From an uncultured Flavobacteriales bacterium (GTDB lineage Bacteria > Bacteroidota > Bacteroidia > Flavobacteriales_G > Salibacteraceae): DNA of 64,000 nucleotides. Numbering within the stretch: the stretch's first letter is position 1; each line of letters opens with the position of its first letter. The notes under the pieces were generated by a model. The model did no database searches. It saw only the letters and a list, made by a program, of their open reading frames with translations, and was not told the DNA's origin. The stretch covers positions 29,443-93,442 of the forward strand of contig CAJXNO010000010.1 of NCBI GenBank assembly GCA_913057205.1, read 5' to 3'. The translations under genes and the position numbers were made by a program. Shown here in pieces: positions 39,533-48,488 of the stretch.

Positions 39533-40879
39533 TTATCCTCTAGGCGCACCTGGCATGTTCTTCATGGCGCGCATCATTTGGTTCATTTTGGATTTATCGC
39601 TCATCACACGCATCATCTTGCGCATATCTTCAAACTGCTTCAACAGCTTGTTGACATCGTTCACACTCGAACCGCTTCCCGTAGCGATGCGCTGACGTCT
39701 GCTGCCTTTGATGATGTGAGGATTGCTGCGCTCCTCTAAGGTCATGGACCGGATGATGGCTTCGATGCCTTTGAAGGCGTCATCGTCGATGTCTACATCC
39801 TTCAGTGCCTTTCCAGCTCCTGGGATCATACCGACAAGGTCTTTCATGTTACCCATCTTCTTGATCTGCTGGATCTGCCCGAGGAAATCATCAAAGTCAA
39901 ACTTGTTCTTGGCAATCTTCTTTTGAAGGCGCTTCGCTTCTTCTTCGTCGTATTGTTCTTGCGCACGTTCCACCAAGGTAACGATGTCGCCCATACCCAA
40001 GATACGATCAGCCATACGATCTGGGTGGAACACATCAAGTGCATCCATCTTCTCACCGAGACCTACGAATTTGATCGGTTTCTCCACCACCGATCGGATC
40101 GAAAGTGCTGCACCACCACGGGTATCGCCATCAAGTTTCGTGAGGATCACACCATTGAAGTTGATGCGTTCGTTGAAGGCCTTTGCCGTATTCACCGCAT
40201 CTTGACCGGTCATGGCATCTACCACGAACAAAGTTTCCGATGGCTGAATGCCTTGCTTGATGGCTGCGATCTCATCCATCATCTGCTGATCCACGGCCAA
40301 ACGACCGGCAGTATCCACGATGACGGTATTGATGCCTTTGCTCTGTGCCAGCTTGATCGCATTCTTAGCGATCTCGACAGGATTCTTATTCTCACGCTCT
40401 GTGTAGACCTCAACGCCTACTTGCTCCGCCACTACCTCCAGCTGATCGATCGCCGCCGGACGATAGACGTCGCAGGCCACTACCATCACTGATCTCCCGC
40501 GCTTGGTCTTGAGGAAGCGGGCCAATTTCCCCGTGTGGGTCGTTTTACCCGATCCTTGAAGACCTGCCATCAAGATGACTGCAGGCTTGCCTTGCAGGTT
40601 GATCTCCTCTGCCTGCCCACCCATCAAGGTAGCCAATTCATCTCGGGTGATTTTCACCAACAACTGTCCAGGAGAAACCGCGGTCAACACGTCTTGCCCG
40701 AGGGCCTTATCGCGAACGGTATTGGTAAAGTCTTTGGCGATTTTGTAGTTCACGTCGGCGTCAAGCAACGACCGACGGATCTCCTTCATCGTTTCCGCAA
40801 CATTCACCTCTGAGATCTGTCCTTGACCCTTGAGGATCTTGAACGATTTCTCTAGCTTTTCCGATAAACTCTCAAACAT
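39533..40879 (-). CDS. ffh: signal recognition particle protein Ffh
   Basis: GTPase of the SRP that targets nascent membrane proteins to SecYEG. The 448 residues show the N domain, the GTPase with GLQGSGKTTHTGKLA, DTAGRLAVD and TKLDGDTRGGAAL, and the Met-rich M domain carrying the RNA-binding SNPHIIKGSRRQRIATGSG and a tail of repeated MM/M residues ending in MPGAPRG. Promoter at 40906-40913; folD follows in the operon. No SRP RNA was noticed nearby. Confidence 0.97.
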   Translation of the reverse strand: MFESLSEKLEKSFKILKGQGQISEVNVAETMKEIRRSLLDADVNYKIAKDFTNTVRDKALGQDVLTAVSPGQLLVKITRDELATLMGGQAEEINLQGKPAVILMAGLQGSGKTTHTGKLARFLKTKRGRSVMVVACDVYRPAAIDQLEVVAEQVGVEVYTERENKNPVEIAKNAIKLAQSKGINTVIVDTAGRLAVDQQMMDEIAAIKQGIQPSETLFVVDAMTGQDAVNTAKAFNERINFNGVILTKLDGDTRGGAALSIRSVVEKPIKFVGLGEKMDALDVFHPDRMADRILGMGDIVTLVERAQEQYDEEEAKRLQKKIAKNKFDFDDFLGQIQQIKKMGNMKDLVGMIPGAGKALKDVDIDDDAFKGIEAIIRSMTLEERSNPHIIKGSRRQRIATGSGSSVNDVNKLLKQFEDMRKMMRVMSDKSKMNQMMRAMKNMPGAPRG

Positions 40880-40905
40880 GTGCTATAGCTGATTTTTAAG
40901 GGCAG

Positions 40906-40913
40906 CAAAGGTA
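40906..40913 (-). promoter_or_regulatory. TAnnTTTG -7 element of ffh-folD
   Basis: The minus strand reads TACCTTTG, 26 bases before the ffh ATG. No convincing -33 box at the expected distance. Confidence 0.5.
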
Positions 40914-40949
40914 GGCTTTGCAATCCGAAAGAGAAAGCAAGAACAGCAC

Positions 40950-42728
40950 TTACATGCGCTCGGGAACACCGATGCTCAATAAGCCCATCGCCGTACGTAG
41001 GGTATCTGCGGTAATCTCCGTCAGCGCCAAGCGTACATCTCGGACGGCACCCTCGGCCTTTAGGATCGGGTGGTCGTGATAGAATTGGTTGTACAGCTTT
41101 GCAATGTCTAAGCAGTAATTTGCGATGGCAGAAGGATTCATTTCTGCAGCGGCAGCATCTGCCATCGGACGGAAATCCATCAATGCCTTCAAAAGTCCGC
41201 GCTCCTTGTCTTCCAAGGAGGTCGACTCCAACTGCTTTTGATAGTTGCCAGCTTTTCGCAAGACCGCCTTACAGCGCGCATAGGTGTATTGCACGAATGG
41301 ACCTGTATCTCCGTTCAGGGATACGGATTCTTCCGGGTTGAACATCATGCGCTTACGCGGATCGACACGGAGAAGGTAGAACTTCAAGGCACCGATGCCA
41401 AGCATTTCGAACAAGGCTTCTTGTTCCTCATCCGACATTTCATCCAACTTACCTTTCTCTTCTGATGATGCTTTGGCGGCTGCAACCACCTCCTCCATCA
41501 AATCATCCGCATCCACTACAGTTCCTTCACGCGATTTCATCTTTCCGCTCGGGAGGTCTACCATGCCATAGCTCAAGTGTCTGCAAGCCGGCGCCCATGC
41601 ATAGCCCAGCTTCTCCAAGATCAAGAAGAGCACCTTGAAGTGGTAGTCTTGTTCGTCTCCAACGGTGTAGATGATCTGCTTGAGGTCAGGATAGTCTTCA
41701 TACCGCTGCACCGCCGTGCCGATGTCTTGGGTCATGTAAACGGTAGTTCCATCCGCGCGAATGAGGAGTTTTTGGTCCAAGCCATCTTCGCTCAGATCGA
41801 CCCAAACCGAACCATCGTCTTTCTTGAAGAAGATCCCCTTCTCCAAACCTCGGAGCACGATGTCCTTGCCCTTGCTGTAGGTGTCAGACTCATAGTAGAG
41901 GTGATCGAATTCCACCCCCATCCGCTCGTAGGTGGCATCAAAGCCTTCGTAGACCCAGCCGTTCATCTTCTTCCATAGGTCGACCACTTCTGGATCGCCC
42001 TGCTCCCATTGAAGAAGCATTTCTTGTACTTGCTTTTGTAGGGGAGCCTCTTTATTGGCTTGTTCCTCCGACATACCATCGTTCACCAACTTGGCCACTT
42101 GGGCGCGGTAATGTTGGTCGAAAAGCACATAATATTTACCTACCAGCTTATCGCCTTTGGTATCCGTGTCTGAAGGTGTTTCGCCTTTGCCATGCATTTT
42201 CCACGCCAACATACTCTTACAGATATGCACCCCACGATCATTGATGATCTGGATTTTCACTACCCGCTTTCCTGTATAGGCATTCATCAAGCTCACGGCA
42301 TAGCCGAGGAAGTTGTTCCTGAGGTGTCCCAAGTGGAGCGGCTTGTTCGTATTAGGCGAGCTGTATTCTACCAAGATGGTCTCCTCCTGCTTGGCCGGTT
42401 CGAGCCAGTTGTTGCTGCTCACCTTCTCGGCTAGGGTCTTGATCCAAAAAGCAGGTGATAGCTCTAGGTTCAAGAAGCCTTTGATCACGTTGTAGCCATC
42501 GATGTCATCGATTTGTGCTTTCAAGTAGGCCCCGATCTTCTCTCCGGCGTCTTCTGGACGCGTACGCATGACCTTCACGAACGGAAAGACAACGAGGGTG
42601 TAATCGCCTTTGAACTCTTTTCGCGTTGCATCGATCTGGAGTTGATCTGAGGCTATGTCGTGATTGAACTCCCGCTTCAGGAAGTTCGCTGCACTTTGCT
42701 TTATCTGGTCGATCAAGTTCATGCTCAT
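40950..42728 (-). CDS. argS: arginyl-tRNA synthetase
   Basis: Class I synthetase charging tRNA-Arg; 592 residues. The HIGH motif appears as HLGHLRNNFLGYA (about 121), the KMSK-equivalent as KMKSREGTVVDADD, and the anticodon-binding alpha-bundle fills the C-terminus, ending MGLLSIGVPERM as in the family. The ATG overlaps the arginase stop (ATGA, 42725-42728); a second Met two codons later is also possible. Coupling to arginase puts a consumer and a degrader of arginine in one transcript. Confidence 0.97.
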   Translation of the reverse strand: MSMNLIDQIKQSAANFLKREFNHDIASDQLQIDATRKEFKGDYTLVVFPFVKVMRTRPEDAGEKIGAYLKAQIDDIDGYNVIKGFLNLELSPAFWIKTLAEKVSSNNWLEPAKQEETILVEYSSPNTNKPLHLGHLRNNFLGYAVSLMNAYTGKRVVKIQIINDRGVHICKSMLAWKMHGKGETPSDTDTKGDKLVGKYYVLFDQHYRAQVAKLVNDGMSEEQANKEAPLQKQVQEMLLQWEQGDPEVVDLWKKMNGWVYEGFDATYERMGVEFDHLYYESDTYSKGKDIVLRGLEKGIFFKKDDGSVWVDLSEDGLDQKLLIRADGTTVYMTQDIGTAVQRYEDYPDLKQIIYTVGDEQDYHFKVLFLILEKLGYAWAPACRHLSYGMVDLPSGKMKSREGTVVDADDLMEEVVAAAKASSEEKGKLDEMSDEEQEALFEMLGIGALKFYLLRVDPRKRMMFNPEESVSLNGDTGPFVQYTYARCKAVLRKAGNYQKQLESTSLEDKERGLLKALMDFRPMADAAAAEMNPSAIANYCLDIAKLYNQFYHDHPILKAEGAVRDVRLALTEITADTLRTAMGLLSIGVPERM

Positions 42729-43672
42729 CGGCTATCTAGCGTATCTACCGCCAATTCTAAAATTCCTAAGGCGGTAGCCGCCATCTTGTTTCCTTTCTTA
42801 TCCAATAATGGGTTCACCTCCACCATCTCAAAGCAGCAGACCTTTGGACTCGCCAGCAGCACAGACAGCAGCTTCTTCGCTTGATCCGGTGTGATACCAT
42901 CTGGCACCGGAGTTCCTGTACCGTAAGATACCTCATCTGGATCCATGCTGTCTACATCAAAAGAGATGTACAGTATGTCGCAGTGGGAGAGGCTCTCTAG
43001 AATCTCCTCACCGATGCGGTGCATGCCCATCTCGTCCACCTCGGCCACTTCGTAGTTCTCAATCCCATGTTTTTCCATGAGGTATTCCTCTTCCTTTTCT
43101 GTATCTCGCACACCCACAAAAACGATGTCTTTGGGATCCACCTTCGGCGCGATGCCTCCAAGGTTCTTCATGCGATTCCAAAAATCCACCGTCTCCTCGT
43201 TGGGCGTGTTACGTTTACAATCGAGGTTATCTGTGTTGATGCTTGCACCCAGCGGCATGCCGTGGATGTTGCCAGACGGTGAAGTATAAGGGGTGTGAAG
43301 GTCGCCATGGGCATCCACCCAAACCACACCTAAGCGTTTTTCAGGATGTGCCATTTTGATCCCCGCAATCGTTCCACCACCTGAAGCATGGTCGCCAGAG
43401 ATCACCACCGGCGTCTTCCCCATCTTCATGTTTCGGAGCACTGCTTCAGCCTGTGCCGACCAGGTGGTATACATCTGCTCGATGCGCAAAGCGTTCGGTG
43501 TGGACGTAGGCTCAAAGAGTGAATCGTTAAGGTTGGGCACCTCCTCAAAGGGAAAACGATTGAAGAGCTCATTGCTCGCATTCAGCGATGCCAACATGAT
43601 GGCATCTGGTCCAAGACTACTACCGCGCGTTCCGGCTCCGATCTCGGAGCATTGTATCAAGTACTTCAGCAT
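42725..43672 (-). CDS. arginase family protein
   Basis: Manganese hydrolase of 315 residues; hydrolysis of arginine to ornithine and urea is the likely reaction. Metal ligands are visible in GDHASGGGT, DAHGDLHTP and SFDVDSMDP, together with GTGTPVPDG and the closing EMVEVNP. The NIHGMPLG and DAHGD signatures fit arginase (RocF-like) better than agmatinase or formimidoylglutamase, but substrate is not certain. Start at MLKYLIQCSEIGAGT (43672); the frame's first Met (43708) lies upstream of the -7 element. It is translationally coupled to argS and diverges from a lipoprotein gene. Confidence 0.9.
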   Translation of the reverse strand: MLKYLIQCSEIGAGTRGSSLGPDAIMLASLNASNELFNRFPFEEVPNLNDSLFEPTSTPNALRIEQMYTTWSAQAEAVLRNMKMGKTPVVISGDHASGGGTIAGIKMAHPEKRLGVVWVDAHGDLHTPYTSPSGNIHGMPLGASINTDNLDCKRNTPNEETVDFWNRMKNLGGIAPKVDPKDIVFVGVRDTEKEEEYLMEKHGIENYEVAEVDEMGMHRIGEEILESLSHCDILYISFDVDSMDPDEVSYGTGTPVPDGITPDQAKKLLSVLLASPKVCCFEMVEVNPLLDKKGNKMAATALGILELAVDTLDSR

Positions 43673-43689
43673 GATCAAAAATTGAGGCA

Positions 43690-43697
43690 CAAAGGTA
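43690..43697 (-). promoter_or_regulatory. TAnnTTTG -7 element of arginase-argS, overlapping the divergent one
   Basis: The minus strand reads TACCTTTG, 17 bases before the arginase ATG. It shares its TA dinucleotide (43696-43697) with the oppositely oriented element at 43696-43703. Confidence 0.55.
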
Positions 43698-43703
43698 ATT
43701 TTG
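43696..43703 (+). promoter_or_regulatory. TAnnTTTG -7 element of the lipoprotein gene
   Basis: TAATTTTG, four bases before an in-frame TTG (43708) and 46 before the ATG at 43750. It overlaps the arginase element by two bases. Confidence 0.5.
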
Positions 43704-43749
43704 CCCATTGATTAGAGAAAGTCGGTCTTTCCTTTTGAGTTCCAATGCC

Positions 43750-44487
43750 ATGTATATTTTTGTCAGGCCCTTAAACCAACCTTTGGAACACATCCGACAG
43801 ATACTTCACCTACTCCTGTTGGCGGCCGTTCTGCATGGCTGTGGTGAGGATGCTGCGTTCGAAAAGCACGTCACAGAAGGGATCATAGAGTATGACGTCA
43901 CCTACCCAGAACTGGATGAAGACAACCTGATGCTGGAGATGCTACCGGATGAAATGATCATGACGTTCAAGGAAGATAAGTTCAAGTCGGAACTTAAAAC
44001 CGGTGCAGGCATCGTGGAAATGTCGCTTATCGCAGACGGGGAAAAACGAGAATTGAACAACATGGTGAAGCTCTTCAGCGATCGTTATGTGCTCAAGTTG
44101 AATGAATCCGAGACCCATGATTTCGTGGATGTGCTCCCCCCTTTCCAAATGGAATTCCTAGATGGAACAGACACCATTGCAGATGCATTGTGCAAGCGCA
44201 TCCTGATCGACTTTGGACAAGCAAAGACAGAGAGTTACATCTTCGCCTTTACGGATGTGATCGCATTAAAAAGTCCGAATTGGTGTACGCCTTACCGCGA
44301 CATCGAAGGCGTACTGTTGGATTACCGGATCGACAACTATGACATGGTGATGCGTCTCAAAGCAAGAAAGATCATTCCGAAAGACATCCCAGATGAAGCC
44401 TTCATTGTGGATGACCGCTATGAACAACTCACACGGGAGGAATTTGCTGAACTCGTTGTAGAGAACATGAAGATCTTCATGGAGTAA
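43750..44487 (+). CDS. lipoprotein of unknown function
   Basis: 245 residues. The N-terminus is a lipoprotein signal peptide, IRQILHLLLLAAVLHGC, with the acylated Cys expected at about residue 31, followed by GEDAAFEKHVTEG. The mature part is an acidic beta-rich domain (EGIIEYDVTYPELDEDNLML, YVLKLNESETHDFVDVLPPF) that recalls DUF4412/LolA-like envelope proteins, but I cannot assign it. The frame extends back to a TTG at 43708 that has the -7-N4-start spacing seen elsewhere; the ATG gives a better signal peptide. It precedes ftsK by 96 bases but ftsK has its own -7 element. Confidence 0.75.
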   Translation: MYIFVRPLNQPLEHIRQILHLLLLAAVLHGCGEDAAFEKHVTEGIIEYDVTYPELDEDNLMLEMLPDEMIMTFKEDKFKSELKTGAGIVEMSLIADGEKRELNNMVKLFSDRYVLKLNESETHDFVDVLPPFQMEFLDGTDTIADALCKRILIDFGQAKTESYIFAFTDVIALKSPNWCTPYRDIEGVLLDYRIDNYDMVMRLKARKIIPKDIPDEAFIVDDRYEQLTREEFAELVVENMKIFME

Positions 44488-44554
44488 GCTTTTCTTGTTT
44501 AAAAATCGTTTGATAACTCTACCCCTCCTCACCTGAAGCCCCCGTAAACCCTAA

Positions 44555-44562
44555 TAACTTTG
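44555..44562 (+). promoter_or_regulatory. TAnnTTTG -7 element of ftsK
   Basis: TAACTTTG, 21 bases before the GTG start of ftsK at 44584. Confidence 0.5.
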
Positions 44563-44583
44563 GCAGTTAAAGCCCAAGAATAG

Positions 44584-47181
44584 GTGAGTTACTCCAACCA
44601 TTACAAAAATAAGGTCGGCGAAAAGCTGAGAAAAGAGCGCAAAGCCAAGGAGAAAGCGAAGAGCAAGGGCTCGAGCTTCTTCTCAAGCGAGCGTTGGAGC
44701 GGAGTGTTGGCATTCTTCAAGGATGAACGTACACGCAACGTCATCGGCTTGTTCTTTTTACTCTCGAGTGGGATCTTATTGCTCTCTCTCACCTCTTACC
44801 TCTTCACTTGGAAGATCGATCAAGACGAGCTTTTTGAACGTTCCTGGCTGAATATCTGGCTCGATCCAAACGTGGAGATCGAGAACTGGCTTGGAACCTT
44901 TGGCGCTCTTTTGAGTCACCAATTGATCAATAACGGATTCGGTATCTCCTCCTTTGTTTTGGCCTTGGTTACCTTCTTGATCGGCTTCCGGATCCTGTTC
45001 AAAGTGGATCTGCTTCCATTTTGGAAGACGGTCGGACATTCCGTTTTTGTGCTCTTATGGACATCCATCTTATTGGGCGCGGTTTTTACCGAGAACTACC
45101 TCTTTCTAGGTGGTGCATTTGGATACAACACCAATGTATGGCTGAGCGGACTCTTCGGCAAGGTAGGTGCATTTGCGCTGATTTTCTTTTCGCTGCTCGT
45201 TTATGTGATCGTATTTCTGAATATCTCGGTCGGACAAATGCTCAGTGCCTTCCAATTCAAAAAGGACGAAGATGATCCGGCTTTAGCGACTAAGAATGCG
45301 TTGGCCGAAGGGGATGAGGCTGAGGATGATGACAATGACGAAGAAGAAGCAGACGCTGAAGCGATTGAAGCGCAAGAAAAAGCTGAACCGAAGGACGAAG
45401 AAGAAGAACAGAGCGAAGTAGTGATGCTCGACGAGGAAGCGGATGATCCGCAAGATGAAGACGAAGCATACGCGGCTGAAGCCATGGAGATGGAGGTAGA
45501 AGCACCGGAAGAAACGCCTGTGACACCTGCAAAGGATGCGGAAGAGCAGAGCGAAGCAGAGGCTGAATCCGATGACGATGTAGCCTTCGATGTAGAGGAA
45601 GCCAGTGGCGATGAGGAATTGAGCGAAGAAGAAAAGCAACCAGACGGTGAGCTCGCGGACTACGACCCGTTGTTGGATCTAGGCCGCTATCAATATCCGC
45701 CCATGGAGCTACTGGAAGACCACGGCGACGGAAAAATCCAAGTAGAAAGGGAAGAACTGGAAGAGAATAAGAACAACATCGTTCGCACGCTGAGTAACTA
45801 CAACATCGGCATCTCCAAGATCAAGGCAACGATTGGTCCGACCGTAACCCTTTACGAGATCGTTCCAGAAGCGGGTGTACGGATCTCGAAAATCAAGAAC
45901 CTGGAAGACGACATTGCGCTGAGCTTGGCAGCTTTAGGTATCCGTATCATCGCGCCGATCCCCGGTAAAGGAACCATCGGTATTGAAGTGCCAAACCAAA
46001 CGCCAGATGTGGTTTCCATGCGAACGGTGATCCAAAGCGACAAGTTCCAGCACAGCAAGATGGAATTGCCCGTTGCGTTGGGTAAGACCATTTCCAATGA
46101 AACCTTCGTAACCGACCTCGCCAAGATGCCCCACCTATTGATGGCAGGAGCTACCGGTCAGGGTAAGTCGGTTGGATTGAACTGCATTTTGGCGTCATTG
46201 CTCTACAAGAAGCACCCCGCTCAGGTAAAATTCGTTCTGGTAGACCCAAAGAAGGTAGAGTTGACCTTGTTCAACAAGATCGAACGTCACTTCTTGGCCA
46301 AGCTTCCAGACGAAGAAGAAGCGATCATCACCGATACCAGCAAGGTGGTGAACACCCTGAACTCCTTGTGCATCGAGATGGATGAACGCTATGAGTTGTT
46401 GAAGAATGCGCAATGCCGTAACATCAAAGAATACAACGCCAAGTTCATCAAGCGGAAGCTGAATCCGAACCATGGTCACCGCTACCTCCCTTACATTGTG
46501 TTGGTCGTGGATGAGTTTGCAGACCTCATCATGACGGCGGGTAAAGAGGTGGAAACGCCCATCGCCCGATTGGCACAATTGGCACGCGCCATTGGAATCC
46601 ACTTGATCATCGCCACCCAGCGTCCATCGGTCAACATCATCACCGGTACCATCAAGGCCAACTTCCCGAGTCGGATTGCATTCCGAGTTACCTCTAAAGT
46701 GGATTCGAGAACGATATTGGATGCAGGTGGAGCGGAGCAGTTGATCGGACGAGGTGACATGCTGTTCAGCAATGGCAATGACCTCATCCGCTTGCAGTGT
46801 GCTTTTGTAGATACGCCTGAAGTAGAGCAAATCACCGAATTCATCGGCGATCAACAAGGTTACCCAGATGCACACCTCTTGCCAGAGTTCGTTGGTGAAG
46901 ATGGTGGAAGCAGTGGTGGAGCTGGTCTGGATGACATGGAGCGCGACGCTTTGTTTGAGGATGCCGCTCAGGTAGTGGTCATGCATCAACAAGGAAGTGC
47001 CTCGCTCTTGCAGCGTAAGCTGAAGCTGGGCTACAATCGCGCAGGTAGGATCGTAGACCAATTAGAGGCTGCAGGCATCATCGGACCGTTCGAAGGCAGC
47101 AAGGCCAGACAGGTATTAATTCCTGATGAAGTAAGTTTGGAACAACATTTGAAGAGTTTAGACAGCCATTCAGAAGAATAA
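44584..47181 (+). CDS. ftsK: DNA translocase FtsK
   Basis: Septal motor that pumps the chromosome dimer region through the closing septum; 865 residues from a GTG. Four membrane helices occupy about 45-210 (for example FFLLSSGILLLSLTSYLF, GAFALIFFSLLVYVIVFL). A very acidic linker of roughly 140 residues (about 220-365) follows. The motor has Walker A GATGQGKSVGLN, Walker B YIVLVVDEFADL and GIHLIIATQRPSVNIITG. The C-terminal gamma winged helix (LLQRKLKLGYNRAGRIVDQL) reads the orienting DNA sequence. The lolA-like gene follows after 12 bases. Confidence 0.96.
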   Translation: MSYSNHYKNKVGEKLRKERKAKEKAKSKGSSFFSSERWSGVLAFFKDERTRNVIGLFFLLSSGILLLSLTSYLFTWKIDQDELFERSWLNIWLDPNVEIENWLGTFGALLSHQLINNGFGISSFVLALVTFLIGFRILFKVDLLPFWKTVGHSVFVLLWTSILLGAVFTENYLFLGGAFGYNTNVWLSGLFGKVGAFALIFFSLLVYVIVFLNISVGQMLSAFQFKKDEDDPALATKNALAEGDEAEDDDNDEEEADAEAIEAQEKAEPKDEEEEQSEVVMLDEEADDPQDEDEAYAAEAMEMEVEAPEETPVTPAKDAEEQSEAEAESDDDVAFDVEEASGDEELSEEEKQPDGELADYDPLLDLGRYQYPPMELLEDHGDGKIQVEREELEENKNNIVRTLSNYNIGISKIKATIGPTVTLYEIVPEAGVRISKIKNLEDDIALSLAALGIRIIAPIPGKGTIGIEVPNQTPDVVSMRTVIQSDKFQHSKMELPVALGKTISNETFVTDLAKMPHLLMAGATGQGKSVGLNCILASLLYKKHPAQVKFVLVDPKKVELTLFNKIERHFLAKLPDEEEAIITDTSKVVNTLNSLCIEMDERYELLKNAQCRNIKEYNAKFIKRKLNPNHGHRYLPYIVLVVDEFADLIMTAGKEVETPIARLAQLARAIGIHLIIATQRPSVNIITGTIKANFPSRIAFRVTSKVDSRTILDAGGAEQLIGRGDMLFSNGNDLIRLQCAFVDTPEVEQITEFIGDQQGYPDAHLLPEFVGEDGGSSGGAGLDDMERDALFEDAAQVVVMHQQGSASLLQRKLKLGYNRAGRIVDQLEAAGIIGPFEGSKARQVLIPDEVSLEQHLKSLDSHSEE

Positions 47182-47193
47182 GACAAAGAAGTT

Positions 47194-47880
47194 ATGATGA
47201 AGAAACAATGGATGATCGCGCTGGGTATGGTTTTGTTGACCACTTTGACCTTTGCGCAACGAGAAGATAAAGACATCAATCCAAAGGATCCCAAGGCCCA
47301 AGAGCTGTTAGATGCACTGAGCAACAAAGCGAAGCAGTACAAGTCATTCAGTGCAGATTTTGAATACACCCTTGAGAACAAGTCAGAGGGAATCAATGAA
47401 ACGCAAAAAGGCAGCGTAACGATGATGGGCAAAGACAAGTACAAGCTCAACATTGTAGGACAGCAAATCATCTCCAATGGGGAAACCGTATGGACCTACA
47501 TTGAAGACGTAGGGGAAGTGCAGATCACTGACATGCCGGAGGAAGACGAAGACGACGGCAACATGATGAATCCAGCCAATGCCTTCCACATGTACAAGAA
47601 CGGTTTCAACTATCAGTATATGGGCCAAGAAACCGTTGATGGTAAACAGGCGGATGTAATCAAAATGTTTCCTACTGAACCGGGCAAGAAGCCTTACCAC
47701 ACAATCATCGTGAACGTAGATAAGCCGAACTTAGAGCTTATCAGCATGGTGGTAAAGAACAAGGATGGAAACACCTACACTTACCGCTTGAAGAACTTCA
47801 AGTCGAACATCAACGTAACCGCAGCAGACTTTGAATTTGACGAGAGTCAGGCGGATGACATTATTGATTTAAGAGAGTAG
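47194..47880 (+). CDS. lolA: LolA-like outer-membrane lipoprotein carrier protein
   Basis: Periplasmic chaperone family that ferries lipoproteins from the LolCDE transporter to the outer membrane. 228 residues with signal peptide KKQWMIALGMVLLTTLTFAQ; the mature part has the LolA pattern KAKQYKSFSADFEYTLEN, KGSVTMMGKDKYKLNIVGQQ, ISNGETVWTYIED and INVTAADFEFD. An acidic insertion (PEEDEDDGNMMN) is present. It lies 12 bases after ftsK, an arrangement I recall from other Bacteroidota. The following sequence is a heptamer repeat array with hairpin potential, with no classic terminator. Confidence 0.88.
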   Translation: MMKKQWMIALGMVLLTTLTFAQREDKDINPKDPKAQELLDALSNKAKQYKSFSADFEYTLENKSEGINETQKGSVTMMGKDKYKLNIVGQQIISNGETVWTYIEDVGEVQITDMPEEDEDDGNMMNPANAFHMYKNGFNYQYMGQETVDGKQADVIKMFPTEPGKKPYHTIIVNVDKPNLELISMVVKNKDGNTYTYRLKNFKSNINVTAADFEFDESQADDIIDLRE

Positions 47881-47915
47881 TTAGTACTTAGTATTGAGTA
47901 CTCAGTACTAAGCAC
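47881..47915. repeat. degenerate 7-bp tandem repeat, TNAGTAC family (5 units)
   Basis: Units TTAGTAC, TTAGTAT, TGAGTAC, TCAGTAC, TAAGCAC run in register directly after the lolA stop and are followed by TTTG. The halves can pair as a 12-bp stem with one G-T pair (CTTAGTATTGAG with CTCAGTACTAAG), so it could also act as a 3' hairpin. Confidence 0.85.
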
Positions 47916-47955
47916 TTTGTTAACACATGCTGGAGTGCTCAGGCTGTCGGGTTTT

Positions 47956-48399
47956 CTACTTTCCTTTCTTGATTTTAGACAGTAGTCCGGTACCACTTGG
48001 ACCGATGTGTTCCTCGATATCCTTCAGGTGCAAGCTGAGGGCTCGGATGGATATCTGGATCTCCATGATCAAAAAAGCCAGCGATAGAATGAGCAAGACC
48101 AACGCCAAGCCGAATACCCAGATGGCGGTAAGGTGAAGTTCAATGTAGATGAGAAACATCGTCAACACACACAGCAGCAAGCTGCTGATACCCAATATCT
48201 GCATGGATCGCGTAAGGTGAAGGCGCTGCTTGAGGTTACGGATCTGTTCAATCAGTGATTTGTCTTGTTGCTCCAGGTACTTATCATGCAGGTTTCTGAT
48301 CACTGCGGCATAGGCCAGAAAGCGATTGGTGTATGCGAGCATGATCAACGAGATGGCCGAAAAAAGTAAGGCCGGTGTTGTGAGGGTGAGTTCTTCCAT
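47956..48399 (-). CDS. DUF2721-family membrane protein
   Basis: 147 residues with three membrane segments: LTTPALLFSAISLIMLAYTN near the N-terminus, ILGISSLLLCVLTMFLIYI (about 68-86) and AIWVFGLALVLLILSLAFLI (about 91-110). Between them lies a charged loop (VIRNLHDKYLEQQDKSLIEQ). The N-terminal LTTPALLFSAISLxxLAYTNRFL signature is that of DUF2721, whose function is unknown. A TAACTTTG on the minus strand at 48412-48419 is its likely promoter. Confidence 0.8.
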   Translation of the reverse strand: MEELTLTTPALLFSAISLIMLAYTNRFLAYAAVIRNLHDKYLEQQDKSLIEQIRNLKQRLHLTRSMQILGISSLLLCVLTMFLIYIELHLTAIWVFGLALVLLILSLAFLIMEIQISIRALSLHLKDIEEHIGPSGTGLLSKIKKGK

Positions 48400-48411
48400 G
48401 AGTCAATAAAA

Positions 48412-48419
48412 CAAAGTTA
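48412..48419 (-). promoter_or_regulatory. TAnnTTTG -7 element of the DUF2721 gene
   Basis: The minus strand reads TAACTTTG, 12 bases before the ATG at 48399. Confidence 0.5.
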
Positions 48420-48488
48420 GGAGATTCTGCAGGTGGTAGAAATGCAGTGCGCCGCTGCTCCTTCGAACGAATGAAAAACATATCAGGA

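Noticed and set aside
39533..40949. SRP RNA next to ffh
   Set aside because: The gaps around ffh are too short (5 and 70 bases) and show no SRP RNA-like hairpin.
46195..47061. 288-residue open frame on the minus strand inside ftsK
   Set aside because: It is antisense to the conserved FtsK motor domain and has no recognisable domain.
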